A stretch of 64,000 nt of DNA, taken from the NCBI RefSeq assembly GCF_014839805.1, contig NC_051141.1, forward strand, positions 8,874,777 to 8,938,776. The letters are read 5' to 3'. Origin of the DNA: Manduca sexta (Eukaryota; Arthropoda; Insecta; Lepidoptera; Sphingidae). Below the pieces are notes generated by a model, which saw only the letters and a program-made list of their open reading frames with translations, was not told the origin of the DNA and searched no databases. Both the position numbers and the translations under genes were made by a program. Shown here piece by piece: positions 1 through 12,344 of this stretch (its first letter is position 1; the number at the start of each line of letters is the position of its first letter).

Positions 1-179
1 NNNNNNNNNNNNNNNNNNNNNNNNNNNNNNNNNNNNNNNNNNNNNNNNNNNNNNNNNNNNNNNNNNNNNNNNNNNNNNNNNNNNNNNNNNNNNNNNNNNN
101 NNNNNNNNNNNNNNNNNNNNNNNNNNNNNNNNNNNNNNNNNNNNNNNNNNNNNNNNNNNNNNNNNNNNNNNNNNNNNNN
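1..179. other. Assembly gap (N run)
   Basis: Undetermined bases. Nothing can be read here. Confidence 1.
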
Positions 180-1323
180 GTATTAATCAAATATATTTGG
201 TGCATATTCGTGTAGTCAAATTTGTTTATAAAGAACTAATTATTACGAAACATTCGCAAGCTTGTTGTAGGTATCAGGCCACCATTATTGTTGGAAAAGA
301 AAACAAACAGGACCACACCTAGTAACATCGTCAACTTTGTATTACTAATCTTGGCTCTACAAATTGTAAGAAGCTAATTGCAATGTGTAGTACAACTTCA
401 CGAGGGAGTGTCTACTGGCAATAATTTGTATTGAATTATCGTGTTAACCCGACACCTTGTCTTCACAGACAGCAATTCCTCTCTCATGTACTTATTCAAT
501 CTTCTCATATCCAATGGAATTTACGACTAGGTTTTCACTAGCTTCTTTCGGCTACTTTACCGAATAATTATTATATATTTTTTTCTTACCAATATTTTAT
601 TGCAGTTTCCTCTCGAATAGATTTTTCTATTTGTGTTCGTGTGCATATCGCATCGACACATTTGTGGCTTTAAAACCTGCATTTTCGGTGTCTGAAATAC
701 AAATTAACTTCGTAGAATATGAATATAATATGAAAATAAAATCGTATCTAGATCGGCATGTGAAAAGCATCGTAGCCTGACTCCATTATTATGAATGCAT
801 GAGAGTTATTGCATTCTTCACTTATATGATCCTACGATGCAATCGTTCTTACTTCAGCACCCCATATATCTTCATGAACGAATTGTGAAAATAATGCAGT
901 GTTTTATAAAATCAAAAATATTATCGTTATTATAAACTTGATGCATCACTGTACTTTATTTGAACAACTTGATGCAATAAATCTAGACAAGAAAACAGTT
1001 CAGATTTTAATAAAAGACAATCTATAAGGCGCTTGAAGCTCTTTGTTTAAACTTTCTTGTTTACAATATGAGTATTATGTGTATCAAAAGGAATTTCATA
1101 TTTTAATAGAATACTTATTGAAAATTTAAATATATTCAACATAAAAAGCTCACAGTTTACATCATTCAGACAGTATTGAAACAATACAATAACAGATAAA
1201 TTAGAGCCAAAATCACAAGTCAATACATCTTTTGGGCTCTGATACGGGGAAGTCAGACAGCGAAAGCGATTAACGTTCTGGGAGCACACAAACTGAATAT
1301 TTTAATATATACTGCCCATAAAA
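180..1323. other. A+T-rich intergenic DNA, no gene seen
   Basis: Low-complexity A+T-rich sequence with stops in all frames. I see no coding signal, RNA gene or recognisable repeat. Confidence 0.6.
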
Positions 1324-1849
1324 TAGGGTAAAAGCCGGATAGTTGCCACACTTTTAAAAAACGCTCTATTACTAAAAATCTGTTGTTTTTAATGTTGAAT
1401 TCAAGTTTATATTAAAACATTGGTCATTCATCTTCTATATTAGCCCGTTTTTATTAATATAAATTATATAGTTTTTGAGTAAATCTTGTTTTATTTGACC
1501 TGTAAAAAGTGGGATACTTGCCTACTATGGCGGATAGTAGCCTTACGTCAAAAATACTTTAGGAGATACTTGCCTCATGTGAGGATAGATGCCTCTCTAG
1601 GTTTCTTTCAGATAGAAACAAACTTGTATTAATTTAAGTAATCTGTCTTTATTATTTACTATAACCTTATATTAAGTACTAATCAAAAGTAGTAGGTATA
1701 GTAATCAACATATAAAAATAGTATAATGTTTTTAAGCTTGAATTATAAAATTCGAGAACATTTAAGTTATAAATAAAACATTAGTAATGGTTCTTATATT
1801 TACACGATTATTAGATATTGAAATAAAACTATATTGCGGATTTTATATT

Positions 1850-2205
1850 CTAATTTTCTCCCGACGTTTTGAAGACTTTGCAACCTTCGTGGTCCCATGA
1901 CCACGGACTAAAGTGTTAGTCATGCGAAAAGTCAAAGTTACAATAGATCTACCCCCATTTTACAATTATACCACAATTTCTTTAAATTTAGCGGTCCGAT
2001 CATTGGCACAATTATCGTATAAACGACACAGCCAAACAAAATAAATTGGATTGGATACGCAGAACGAGTTCACAGTGTCTTAATGACTGGCTGCTGGTCT
2101 TTTAGGTTCCGATTTGATTAAATGTAGAATAGGATCCCAGGCTTGTTCAAGCTTCCAACCATCTTTTCTATTATAATTCGGATGTTTTTTAATTTCAATA
2201 GCTTC
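1850..2205 (-). mobile_element. Penelope-like retroelement 3' remnant
   Basis: On the minus strand a short open stretch ending at 2080 reads REAIEIKKHPNYNRKDGWKL and then EQAWDP. This is the style of the extreme C-terminus of the GIY-YIG endonuclease domain in Penelope-like elements (an EAI-x-I-x-K/L-H motif followed by N-R-x-D-G). The adjoining 1855-1960, with 'gacgttttgaagactttgc' and an inverted 'cgtggtc...gaccacg', resembles the untranslated tail of such elements. No reverse transcriptase remains. It sits nested inside the 24-bp-ended transposon at 1324-2740. Confidence 0.55.
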
Positions 2206-2480
2206 GCGAATATATATAAGTGAATCCCTATTTCCCGTGGTCACGCCATCACGCGTGAACGGCTGGACCAATTTCACTAAATTTTTTTTGTTGTGTTTGT
2301 TATTGTCATGAGAAGGTTCTTATGAGAGAAAAAAATCAAAAAATTGCGCGGAAATTAGAAAATTTAAGAAATCTTAACGACAATATTAATTTTACATAAC
2401 TGTCAGTGGTTTGAAATAACTGTCAGCGATTGACAGAAAGCGCGCGTGCATACATACTTAAGACAGGACAACGTCTGTCG
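2190..2480 (-). repeat. Interspersed repeat, copy 1 of 3
   Basis: The stretch contains 'cacgccatcacgcgtgaac', a T-run with 'gttgtgtttgttattgtca', 'aattgcgcgga', 'cagcgattgacag' and 'acaacgtctgtcg'. The same blocks in the same relative order appear inverted at about 56100-56395 and 56605-56870. No coding capacity. This is a dispersed non-autonomous repeat of a type common in Lepidoptera; class not determined. Confidence 0.75.
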
Positions 2481-3116
2481 AGTCAGCTATAAATAATAAG
2501 ATATTCAACAGAGATTACTTACTAATATAAGTTCAAAGTTCGTCAAAGCTTAGCCGTGGAAGATATTTGTGTATACGGATGAAATACGTGGGCCTATTTC
2601 GACGGCTTATGTGGCACCAAGGCCTGCATGGGGGGCACTTTCGATTGTGATCAACCGCTAACAATATCAACAATCGTATCATACTGTATTCGAAACTGAG
2701 GCATGTATCCGTTCGAGGCAACTATCCGGCTTTTACCCTACTCTGTGAGGACTTAGATATATCTATCTCATACCCTTTTCAATATACCTCCCATTATCAC
2801 AGAACACAGGCTTCCCCCGTTTGGTCATCTGTCTCAGACTTCGCCATAGTGTGTTAAATAGTAATACAGATTAATATTTTTCAGTAATTAGATCCAATGA
2901 GTGGTTTTGACGTGATACGCTAACGAACATTTTAGCAAATAAAAAAATATTTTTTTGCTCTAATAGGCACTTATTCCTCGGGCCGCAGAGACTTTTTTAA
3001 ACATATTTAACGTACTGACATGAAAAATCTACGATTTTAATATAATAAATGTAAATACACATTTCCACTTGGGACTCCGACGTCCGAACTCGTAAGTGGA
3101 TGAGAGACGTACCTAC

Positions 3117-3778
3117 TAGGGGTCGAAATACCGGACCATATTCCAAAATCATTATTTTCGGTATTGACCTAAAATAAATTCCGGTACTTCGGTATTTTCG
3201 GTATTTGAAGAAATGTTATTAGATAAATAGGAAATATACATTTAAGTTAGTAATTAAATGTCAAATTTTAATGGCAGCTTAGTGGTTAGTTAAAGGTTGA
3301 ATGATAAGAGATTATATTCTAGATAAAATAAACGTTTAATCAACAAACATTTACAACACTTTACAAAGTATTTTTCATTTTAATATTAAATGAGACTGGA
3401 GCCCTTGAGATCAAAATGAATATAGTCATCAAATTAAATATAATTTATATTTATACTATTATATAAAGCCGAAGAGTTTGTTTGTTTGAACGCGCTAATC
3501 TTAGGAATTATAGGTTTGAATAGAAAAAATATTTTAGTGTTGGAAGGCTTATTTATTGGGGAAGGCTATATGGTATATATCATCAAGCTACGACCATTAG
3601 GAGCAAAGAAGTAATAAAAAATGTTGCAAGAACGGGGAAAATTGATTCCTGTTAAGGGCTTCCGTTGCGTGCGCCGAGTAAACGGTTAAAGATATAAAAT
3701 GAATATGTATGACGGAATTCAGAAGTTCTTAATTGGATCCGGTATTTTTGAAACCGGGATCTCTGTTTGCGACCCCTA
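3117..3778. mobile_element. Non-autonomous hAT-like transposon with 8-bp target duplication
   Basis: The element begins TAGGGGTCG and ends CGACCCCTA, a hAT-style terminal inverted repeat. It is flanked by a perfect 8-base direct repeat, gtacctac, at 3109-3116 and 3779-3786; 8-bp target duplications are the hallmark of hAT transposition. Inside each end 'ataccgg'-type blocks recur in opposite orientation. It is 662 bp with no transposase, and carries another dispersed repeat at about 3467-3615. Confidence 0.85.
3467..3615 (+). repeat. Dispersed repeat with 'gaagagtttgtttgtttgaa' start, copy 1
   Basis: The block runs 'gaagagtttgtttgtttgaa', 'cgcgctaatcttaggaa', 'ggaaggctatatgg', 'catcaagctacgacc'. 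A diverged copy is at about 41858-42000. It matches a short repeat family I recall as abundant in moth and butterfly introns. Here it is nested inside the hAT element at 3117-3778. Confidence 0.65.
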
Positions 3779-4600
3779 GTACCTACGAGCTTTACACACG
3801 CGGTTTTAAAGAACGCGTATTTACACGACTCGTCGTCGGCAATACATGGCAGACTTGCCGGTATTGTTAGTTTATATTGTGTTATAAACACAAGAAACGG
3901 ATATTCAATTAGAGTCTAGAGGTAAAGGAATGGTTAACCAAAAGATAATGTTTTTAACATTTGAATTGAATAAAGAAGATACGTTACGTTACGTTAGAAA
4001 AAAAATTGTAATTAATTATGTACATATGCTTGAGCCATTGATAAAAAACTCTTGAACCCTCTCTTACACCGATTATGGTTTTATAGATATAAGAGGATAT
4101 ATCTATATGTATCCTCTTTTCTATAGAAGTTATGTGATTACTTATTTACTGTAACAAAATTTCGGCTCGCGTCTCAGTGCTGCCATACGTACGAGCAAAA
4201 TTTCATATTGGTTGGATTGTCGACGAACTTTCTCGGCTATTTTATAATACGCGTACTTTTAGTGATATACCGGTGAAAACGGTCGTCGAGCCAAGTAAGC
4301 GTTACTCAAACGTATGTCACCCGGAATAAAAGTCACTTTTTGAGATGAAAAGGTCTTAAATATATAACCCGTGTGATTTAACTGTGCAACTCACCGTTTG
4401 CTAAATAAGTTAATTTATGAAATATTTTTTACGTAATATTGTTTTTTTTTTATTTGTAATTGGGTATTTGACATAGTAAAGAAATAAATAAATTTGGTAT
4501 TGAACATTATATAATTTAAGGTGTTAATTAAGAATATTTGACTTAAATTACAAATAAAAATTATTTAATATTTTATTTTCCTAAATAAAAATAAGAGTTT

Positions 4601-4921
4601 TTGAATCTGTGCATCATTTACAAGAAACGTCTCAAGCGAGCAAGACTAGAGAACGTGACGTCACGATGTATTATATGTAATGTCTTGTCTATTGGTCTTG
4701 AAATTCCGAAAAAGATTTTGGCGCGTTTCGCAGGTTTCATTAATATTTATTTGATTATTTCGTGTCCAAAGTGCACTTCACCGAAAATCAAACATGGAAA
4801 TTGGTTTTATTCAAGCGGACAGTGCAAATTTGCCAAAAATTGTGTCTTTTATGATCGCAAATTTCTTTGCCTCAAACTCGGACTTTTGTTCTGCAGAATT
4901 GAGGAACGTGAAAACTTCATT
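4601..4921 (+). pseudogene. Possible 5' exon inside the ISL2EU-like element
   Basis: A 107-codon open stretch runs from an ATG at 4601 to a consensus donor, ATT|GTAAGT, at 4921/4922. An acceptor, ttttacag, follows at 5220. The segment includes a CPKC pair and further cysteines but no domain I can name. The sequence after the acceptor has stops in all frames, so the exon cannot now lead into an intact protein. It lies just inside the left end of the element and upstream of the YqaJ remnant; whether it belonged to that gene is inference. Confidence 0.35.
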
Positions 4922-5364
4922 GTAAGTACAAAACTATCCTTTTCTGATATTTTGTTCAATTCACAATAGATTACAGTTTGATTTATGTACTTAGCCTTAT
5001 TTTGTTTTGCTATAAAATAACTATATTGTGTCATGCATATGATAGGTACATGTTTACTTTGTAGACTATAAATACAAATAATACATTTATTACGTTACCA
5101 ATAAAATCATAACTTATAAGAATCTTACTCTGGTTAGGTACCTGTTATTTGTGTAAAATCTTTTCAACGAAAAGTTTCTCGTATTGTGGCTATCTGTGAT
5201 GCTTTATTTCTATTTTACAGATCATCAATACAGTTGTATGGTGATGATGCTAATTCATATGCTAACTCAAATCCTAAAACATCAAGCTGATTACAAAGTG
5301 CCCGACATTCTTCAGTTCTCGATGCATTATTAGAGCATCAAGCCTAAGAAAGGAAGTGACTGTG

Positions 5365-6487
5365 AAACGTTTTAGCCAAAATTAATGGTGTTTTTACACA
5401 AGAAAATATAAATTTTGTGGAAAGTCTGACTCGAGCACAACACGAAATTCAAGCATGGCATGAGTTAAGGTATTATTTATTTATAGGTATTTGATTGCAT
5501 TTTAAATGTGATGTTGCCTTTTTAAATGTGATTTGATACTGTAAGTATTGAACTAATAAGATATTTAAAATCAATGTTCTAGAGCAAAATTCCCAACTTG
5601 GGGTCTGTGGACATATCTAGAGTCGGCTGATTTCAATGTTAAAGCTATATGAAGTTTCAGGTTGTGCTTAAGAGAAGCATTTTATTGTGATTTAAGGAGG
5701 TCTGTGGTGATCATCTTTGCTCATTTAGTGGTCCACAGCTAAGAAAGGTTGGAAAATGCTGTCTTAGATTAATATATATTGGAATTATATGTTTCCATGT
5801 GAGATGCAATCTCAAAATGTAAATTAGTCTTGTAGCTTTACTAGTCTTTGATGTTTGTGTTCACATTCATATGTGTTGGGCACCCATTCTACAGGGCATC
5901 CTAGTGGGGATATAAACGTATATGTGGCCACCAGGCAGTCACTAGTTTAACATTTAAAAAATGAATTTTCTTTTCAGGAATAAAAGCATCAAAAGCATTT
6001 GATGTTTCACGATGCAAAATAACTGTTGGATCCTTGGTTGCCTTAATAATGGGAGCTAAAGTACCAGATACTCCAACCATGAAAAGAGGAAAATCATTGG
6101 AAGAAGTAGTAAGAAAGGAGTTGGAAAAAAATATGACAAGATTGCAGAATGTGGTTTTATTATTAGCCAAAAATTCCCAATGGTAGCTGCATCGCCAGAT
6201 GGTATTTTAGAGGGTGACACAGTTATTGAAATTAAATGTCCAACAAGCCAAAAAAGTTTTATATACTATATATGTAACAACACAATCACAGAAAAGTTTG
6301 CAGTCTAAGTTCTTTTGCAAATGTATGTGAGTAATTTAACAAAAGGTTTATTTTGTGTGGCAGATTGGGAATTTGAAAAAAATAATAAAGTCCATGTAAT
6401 ACCAATAGAGTATGATGAGATCAAAGTAAATGATATTTTATCTAAAGTTGTAAAGTTTTGGAAGAATAATGTTTACAATCTATTGTA
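5365..6487 (+). pseudogene. YqaJ-type (lambda-exonuclease fold) transposon-encoded nuclease remnant
   Basis: Two blocks survive. The first, about 5365-5469, encodes INGVFTQENINFVESLTRAQ and then HEIQAWHELR. The second starts after the acceptor ttttcag at 5977 and encodes ASKAFDVSRC, then after a frameshift near 6130 a segment holding the nuclease core: ASPDG followed by IEIKCP, the D...ExK signature of the YqaJ/lambda-exonuclease fold. It ends FWKNNVYNLL, with a stop at 6487. In the family the domain is a metal-dependent DNA nuclease. Breaks: the frameshift near 6130, an in-frame stop near 6306, and loss of the N-terminal region. Neighbouring transposase sequence and inverted ends show it is transposon cargo, not a host gene. 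Confidence 0.75.
5580..5768. repeat. Short hAT-like MITE inside the nuclease intron
   Basis: The left end 'agagcaaaattcccaact' and right end 'aggttggaaaatgctgtct' are imperfect inverted copies, and 'ggggtctgtggac' mirrors 'gtggtccacag' inside them. This matches a widespread hAT-MITE type with 'CCCAACCTGGGGTC' ends. No target duplication is clear to me. Confidence 0.5.
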
Positions 6488-6752
6488 AAAACTTATTTTT
6501 ATAACTTAATATAGGAAAATAAAACATTATATTCTAAATTTTGTTTTTATTCGTCAAATGTTTTTAATTAAGGAGCCTAGTAAATTAATTAAGGCACATG
6601 CAATAACAATGCAATCGTCCAAAAACTTAATTAAATTTGTATTGACAACTGAATGCGGTTTTAACATTAATAATAATAATTTTTTATTGTAAATAACCGA
6701 ATTTGTTTACAATTTCAATGGTTACAAATTACAAACTTATTATAAAAACATT

Positions 6753-7080
6753 GAGAACTCCCTTAGACGTCGGATGACTCTTTCAATGTGTATCAGTAAA
6801 CTTGCTATCTCCTTAGTTTTGGAGCTTCAACTTTGGTTTAATTAGACTTAACTGATACACTTGGCGGTCCCACTAAACTGCATCCCTTTTGTAATAACAG
6901 TTGCTCAATATGCTTGAATCCTCTATCAGCTAGTATAATCGCACCAGGTTCCCAATGATCTAAAAGTTGCAATTTTCAACCAAACATACATCGCTAATCC
7001 TGCCACCATAACCAGGAGAAATGTAGTTAATTATACCATCAGGTGTGCTACTTATAAGGTATTTTATTGTATTGGCCTTT
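6753..7080 (-). pseudogene. DDE_Tnp_4-type transposase C-terminal remnant
   Basis: On the minus strand, in pieces broken by small frameshifts and one stop, the sequence encodes STPDGIINYISPGYGGRISD, then DHWEPGAIILADRGFKHIEQ, then LLLQKGCSLVGPPSVSVKS, and finally KEIASLLIHIERVIRRLRE. The YGGR-x-SD block, the ADRGF block (catalytic Asp) and the HIERVIRR block (catalytic Glu) are the conserved second half of DDE_Tnp_4 / THAP-associated transposases. The N-terminal half, including the first catalytic Asp and any THAP zinc finger, is absent. It converges on the YqaJ remnant within the same inverted ends. Confidence 0.8.
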
Positions 7081-7322
7081 TATAATCTTGAATAATAAAC
7101 GAATCTCACGTATTGTTTACATTAAGACTATTACATCATGACGTCACGCCCTTATTTGTCACGTGACTTAGCGTTTCAGCGGGAAACACAAAAACGTAAT
7201 TATTAAAACTGTCTTTTAGCTATTAAAATGGCTCTAAATATTAAAAAAACAATTGTCAAGCATATCTTTAGTGACTCTAGAACATTTTAAAGTACTTTAC
7301 GAAAATTTGTCAAATACCCAAT

Positions 7323-10300
7323 TGCATGACGAGACTTTGCCGCTCGTCTGATGGTAAGCGGTTCGAAGGACTGTAGCGGGACTAGGGTCACATATCTCAT
7401 TTCGGTGAAGTGCAGTTAAGTCGCTTGAGTTATATTTATTGAGCATTTATTTTGCTTAATTGTGAGTTTTGTTTCTATTCGGTACTTTCTGTTAAAAACA
7501 TATATAGGTATATGTACATTTAAAACTTTCACAATATGGACTATAACTATTTTAACTTATACTTTATAATTATTTTGTTTTTGGAAACTATTTAAAATCG
7601 TTAAATCGAATATAAAAGTTTTATCATTTTTAAGTATTCTAATGATTTCAGTTGATGTATCGATTACCATGTTCTATGTAGTTGTCCGTTATTTTCTTTC
7701 ATATTTTATGATTTACAGAAGTCAGTATCACAATATACCTTCAATGCAATTAGTATAAAGGATATGTCCATTTTCTATTCTTGGTCCTAACGTATCTAAT
7801 TATTATAAAAGTAGCCGTGCTATTCAGATTTGAAATGAAATTTGAGCTGTGCATTATCCATTTTGTAATGGGCTTTATGTTATCGTGGGAGACGGCAGAC
7901 TATGGCTGTATGGAGTGTTTCAATTTCCATTCAATCGTTAAAGCGGTAGTGGGTATGATTAAGAAAATAGGCCGACGCCGACCCTTTCGTAGCACTTTTC
8001 TTATCCATATTGCTTCTCTGCGATTTTTAAATTAGAAAAGGAAAGTAGAAATATGACAAAAATAATATTTAAGTAAAGGTATGTATTATATAAGGCATAC
8101 TTATAATCAAAGTTGAATTATAGATTGGATTGATGAAATATTTGAAAACCTAAGATGTTTTTATTACATAGATACGTTGTCCGAGCTCAATACTGGCAAG
8201 ACGAAAGTAAGGTAATTGCCCGACTTAACAGCCAATGAGCGTGCGGCACTAACGTTGTTACGTATCTGTCAATGTATATATCTTTTTCTAACGAATGTGT
8301 GCTGCATCTTTTTATTCCTTCTTCGAGCCAATTCGTAATTATATGTATAGGTACGTGAATATAGCAAATAGTGCGCCGTTTTTATGTGCCATTTTGTTAG
8401 TGTATGACGTGTCTATTTGTAAAACGTCATTGTTGAAAACAGAATGTGTGGCAGCACCACGGTCCACGTCCTATAAGCAGCAACAATATCGTCCGCTTTT
8501 AATTTCAAAATAATGCGCATCAGTTGCCCTTCTCTCTTCGCCGTTACATTAGGTTGAATTCTCGTTAAGCTCACAACTTCTGTTCATAGAGTACTGATAG
8601 CGTCTTATTTCGGATTTTCATTTTCTTGAATTTAATGTAAACTGAAAAGCGTTGGCTTTTATTAATGTCCACTGTCAAAACTATGTACACCGACGAGGTC
8701 GCATTGGATGTGGCTCAATAGAATTGTGTAAAATATCTCGTATTTTTAACATCTATATCAATGAATTTTGTAACTTACAGACATTGAAAAATGTTTTCGC
8801 AATTCCTCACAATTGAAATAACAAACATAATAGTATGTTCAGGATTTTTTACACATTTTTTCATGAGTGTTCGCACATTCATTCAGTCATTTTTACGAAT
8901 ATTTATTTACATTCCGTGTATTGCTGCCTAATCATTCATAACCTTGTGTTATTTAATTTAAAATGGTAGGTGATCGTTGCTTAAAAATACTCACGGACTA
9001 AGGCATCGTGGGTGCGTTGCTGATCCACGATGCAAGGATTTTCTATTGAAAAGTGGGGGTCAGGAGGCCGTTAATGCTTTCGTCAATTAATATAAACACC
9101 TGCCCAACCGAGCCAACACATTTATACTCAAGCCTAGAAAAAAACACAAAGCGAACGTAGAGCAACTATCAATTTCAACACATATAATGGTTTTACATAA
9201 TAATCGATTCGTAATTGATTGTTTGGCCATGTAAGAAACACTCGTGAAGATATTTTATTTTCATGCATACACTTACTACACCTTCTAGAAAATAATAACA
9301 TGCTGATTCTTATTACTTACCAGCTGTTTTTTTAGGCTTGTGCAGTAAAGTGACAGTGAAATCTTTTTATCTTTTTACAGTACTACAGTAGGTATTCTTA
9401 ACCTAGACAACGTAAACTCGTCAACAATTTCAAAACTTATTTTGAGATTAAGTAGTTATGGTTCATAAAAATGTATACTCTAATATATAGATGTAAAAAT
9501 AGTACAACAGTTTTAATGTTACATTATAATATGCAATAAACTTTGAATTTTAATTCTCTTTCCATAGGTTTAATATTGGCAATGCCGAAATTAAATGAGC
9601 ATCAACAGTTTCATGATAATTGGTCATGAAAAACACTAACGATTTCTTTAAAAAAATATGTGAAACTTGTAATATTTATTAATCACCCATTATAAAATTT
9701 GTATACTTATTAATATTTCTATAAGTATTACCTTCAAATTATTTGTGCTGAATGTTATACGATAATTGGTGTACTCGTGTCTAAAATAAAATTAGGCAAA
9801 TAATATCTTTTAAAAATATTTTTTTCTAAATATAACAGTATTAAGCTTTATTAAGGCATCGAGTTGTTATGCTATTTTGCAATGGATATGGTCAACTTCT
9901 TTTGATCTAAATATATACGCGTATTAAAATGACAAAACATTGTTTGCCGCAACAATAACAATAAAATTTCTTGGTTTTAATTCATCACCATAAGCGAATT
10001 GTCTTAATATTTTAGCAGAGAAACTAAAACATGTGTGTAATATTAGGATCGCGCGTTGCGATTGCGCGCTTGAGTCAAAACGTGATAGGTTCATTCACAC
10101 ACGTATCACAGTGCACAAGTGTTCGGTGCGGAAACTCCATTGTACGCAAATATGCCGTAAACATCGCAGCGTAAACACTCACTGATTTATGGTTGTATTT
10201 GGGATCTGAAAAGATACTCTTCATTCTTTGAGGGTAATGGCTGGTAATTGGTTTAACAGTGATTGTGATTTATAGATTTTCATGTTTAAGCTTATATTTT

Positions 10301-12344
10301 ATGGTAGCGATATGTAGGAAGACAGTAAATGTAACAGTAGGAAGCTTATTTCAGTGAAATTTTGTTCTGAATCCAATTTCTCGGTTATACAAATATTTAT
10401 TAAAGCAGTTGGCCGCGATTTCATTTAGGTCTATTACAATAAAAAATTAAAAGAGACTTTGGAAAATATTAAACAGCTCCATGGCTTGTTAACATTAATA
10501 TCGGTTGTGGACCAATTATTGTAATTTGACTTTATTATCAATAAACTTCCTTGAGCTCGAGATTGTAACGAAACTAAATTGTTTGAGCCTCACAGGTAAA
10601 CCTAAAGGCACGTCACGGAATCTTACACCAAAAATCCACAGTCGCTTTGTATATAAATGTTTAGCAACTGAAATTCGGGTAACTTCCAGTTGTCTAACAG
10701 GAATTCGTCGCATAGACGTAACTAACATCTCAATGTAACATGTAAAACTGTACAATAGAATACCACGGTCCTACTGTCGTGTCATGAACTACGCGTGTAC
10801 TGTATCGTTAAAGATAACCAAAAGTTGATTTCGCAATGCGAAGACACTTAGCCCTGTGTGTAACATGGACTTGCTTCAATGTCAGACTTGCACACACACT
10901 TTTATGAATTTTATATGCAAACAACAATATATGGGTAGAAATTGAAATATGAGTATTGTGAGCTATGGAGGCACCGGCTATATATAGTAGTGGCGTGGCA
11001 AGCAGGATGGCCCTCGCGAAGGATATCAATAGTGTCTCTTCGATACTGTAAAATTCAAAGCTGATTATAGTATACCTAAAATGTTTGACCTGTTTTTATT
11101 CTGTTTGTCGAACTAAATATTTTTGATGCTCCTGCTTTTTAGTGTCTAGGAAGACGGCGTATTAAATATACTCAGCGTCAATATACTAGTAAACATAATA
11201 GGCGATAATAAAAGAATCATGTTTGAACATAATGTAGTAATATTAGCGTTTTTTTTTCATAAAATGTGCGTATCGCACTCCATCGGGTGGAAATAGCGGC
11301 TGCGCGCCCCGACCACCCAGCCATTAACTACGTTACCGCTTGTATGTCATTGTTAAAATGTAGACCACAGGAAATGTCTGAAACTAGTTTGTTGCGTTAA
11401 CAAAGTTTAATTATATTTGTGTGGTCGTCAGGGTAAACACGCCACATATGGACCGGGCTTTTAATATTACGCCGTTTCCCAAAAAACGTCCGTTGATTTT
11501 ATTATCAGTGGACCACATACCTCAGTCTCTCTAAGTACCCGCAATGCCTTGTCATGAACTAACTCCCACGCAGGTATTTACAGAAACTATTTCTTGATTT
11601 AGTCAACATGCGATTATTTTTTTTAGCTAACCGTGTAAGCTTCAACAAACTTACTTGTAGTCGCGAGCCTGTTGTTATTTTACATGTTTAAGTAAATGTT
11701 GATTATTTTAAAGCTAATTTTATTTAATCTATGTTATGCCAAATAGCTATAGAAGTTAACATAAATAAGGCTTATAAAAGTTAAAATTTTAGTTTTATTA
11801 AAGAAAATCCTTACATACCGTTTGAATCTCAGGGTTTGTTGATTTCGGGAAAAAAGTTACCTCATTCATAAATATTGCTACGAAAAGGTATTTCATTGTT
11901 TAATAAAAGTTTTTTAAAAAGGTGTGTCCGTATAAATAGATATACGGGGCAGATGCCCCTCAATGAATGTCGGACTTATTTATCGCTTTCCTAGCCTGGC
12001 ATCTTGATGCTGAGTGGAATTCAAAAGGAAATTGCATTCCCAGTACGCTTCTTCACTTTAATCAAATAAAATACGGCACAAGAGAACTTATTATTTTGCT
12101 GCCGAGTAATTCCAAGATTCCAAGAAAGCTGTATAAAAATAGGTTCCGCACTTCTTTTAAGAGGAAATACTTAGTGTCTTGTGAAGTGAAACAAATGGTA
12201 CGATTGAAGTAATAATCAAAATGTACCATCGTTCCAATAGATTCTGGAGAAATAACAGAATTTTCTTGCTGGACCCAGATGCATGATTTTCTAGGGGACT
12301 TATTGCTCTAATATTTTACTATTAAACCGTAATGGCTTATAATA
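7323..12344. other. Gene-poor A+T-rich region
   Basis: No coding region can be supported; all open stretches are short, lack homology I recognise and have no coherent splice signals. About 7325-7420 ('gccgctcgtctgatggtaag') resembles the start of a common lepidopteran short repeat. Confidence 0.5.

Larger units (their letters stand above)
1324..2740. mobile_element. DNA transposon with 24-bp terminal inverted repeats and TA target site
   Basis: The 24 bases at 1324-1347 are repeated exactly, inverted, at 2717-2740. The outermost TA on each side fits a TA target duplication, leaving 22-bp ends that start with GGGTAAAAG. A 12-base motif of the form cggatagttgcc lies in both ends and recurs with changes at 1511-1522, 1531-1542, 1563-1574, 1582-1593 and, inverted, at 2700-2711. 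Such subterminal arrays are typical transposase-binding sites. No transposase is encoded, so the element is non-autonomous. It has been invaded by a Penelope-like fragment (about 1850-2205) and another repeat (about 2190-2480). Superfamily not assigned. Confidence 0.75.
4461..7320. mobile_element. Decayed ISL2EU/Harbinger-like DNA transposon
   Basis: 13-bp inverted ends TGGGTATTTGACA at 4461-4473 and its complement at 7308-7320 are each flanked by AT (4459-4460 and 7321-7322), a dinucleotide target site. Inside are remnants of a plus-strand YqaJ-type nuclease gene and a minus-strand DDE transposase, facing each other. From family knowledge, ISL2EU elements (Harbinger superfamily relatives) use AT target sites and pair a THAP-DDE transposase with a YqaJ-domain protein, which is the basis for the assignment. 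Both genes are broken, and most of the transposase including any THAP domain is gone. A short hAT-like repeat (about 5580-5768) sits in the nuclease gene's intron. Confidence 0.75.

Noticed and set aside
4081..4122. Imperfect hairpin of 'aagaggata' and 'tatcctctt'
   Set aside because: A short stem in A+T-rich DNA is expected by chance and has no context suggesting function.
10505..11029. Overlapping 70-80 codon open frames on both strands near 10.5-11.0 kb
   Set aside because: No homology, no supporting splice sites and composition like the surrounding non-coding DNA.
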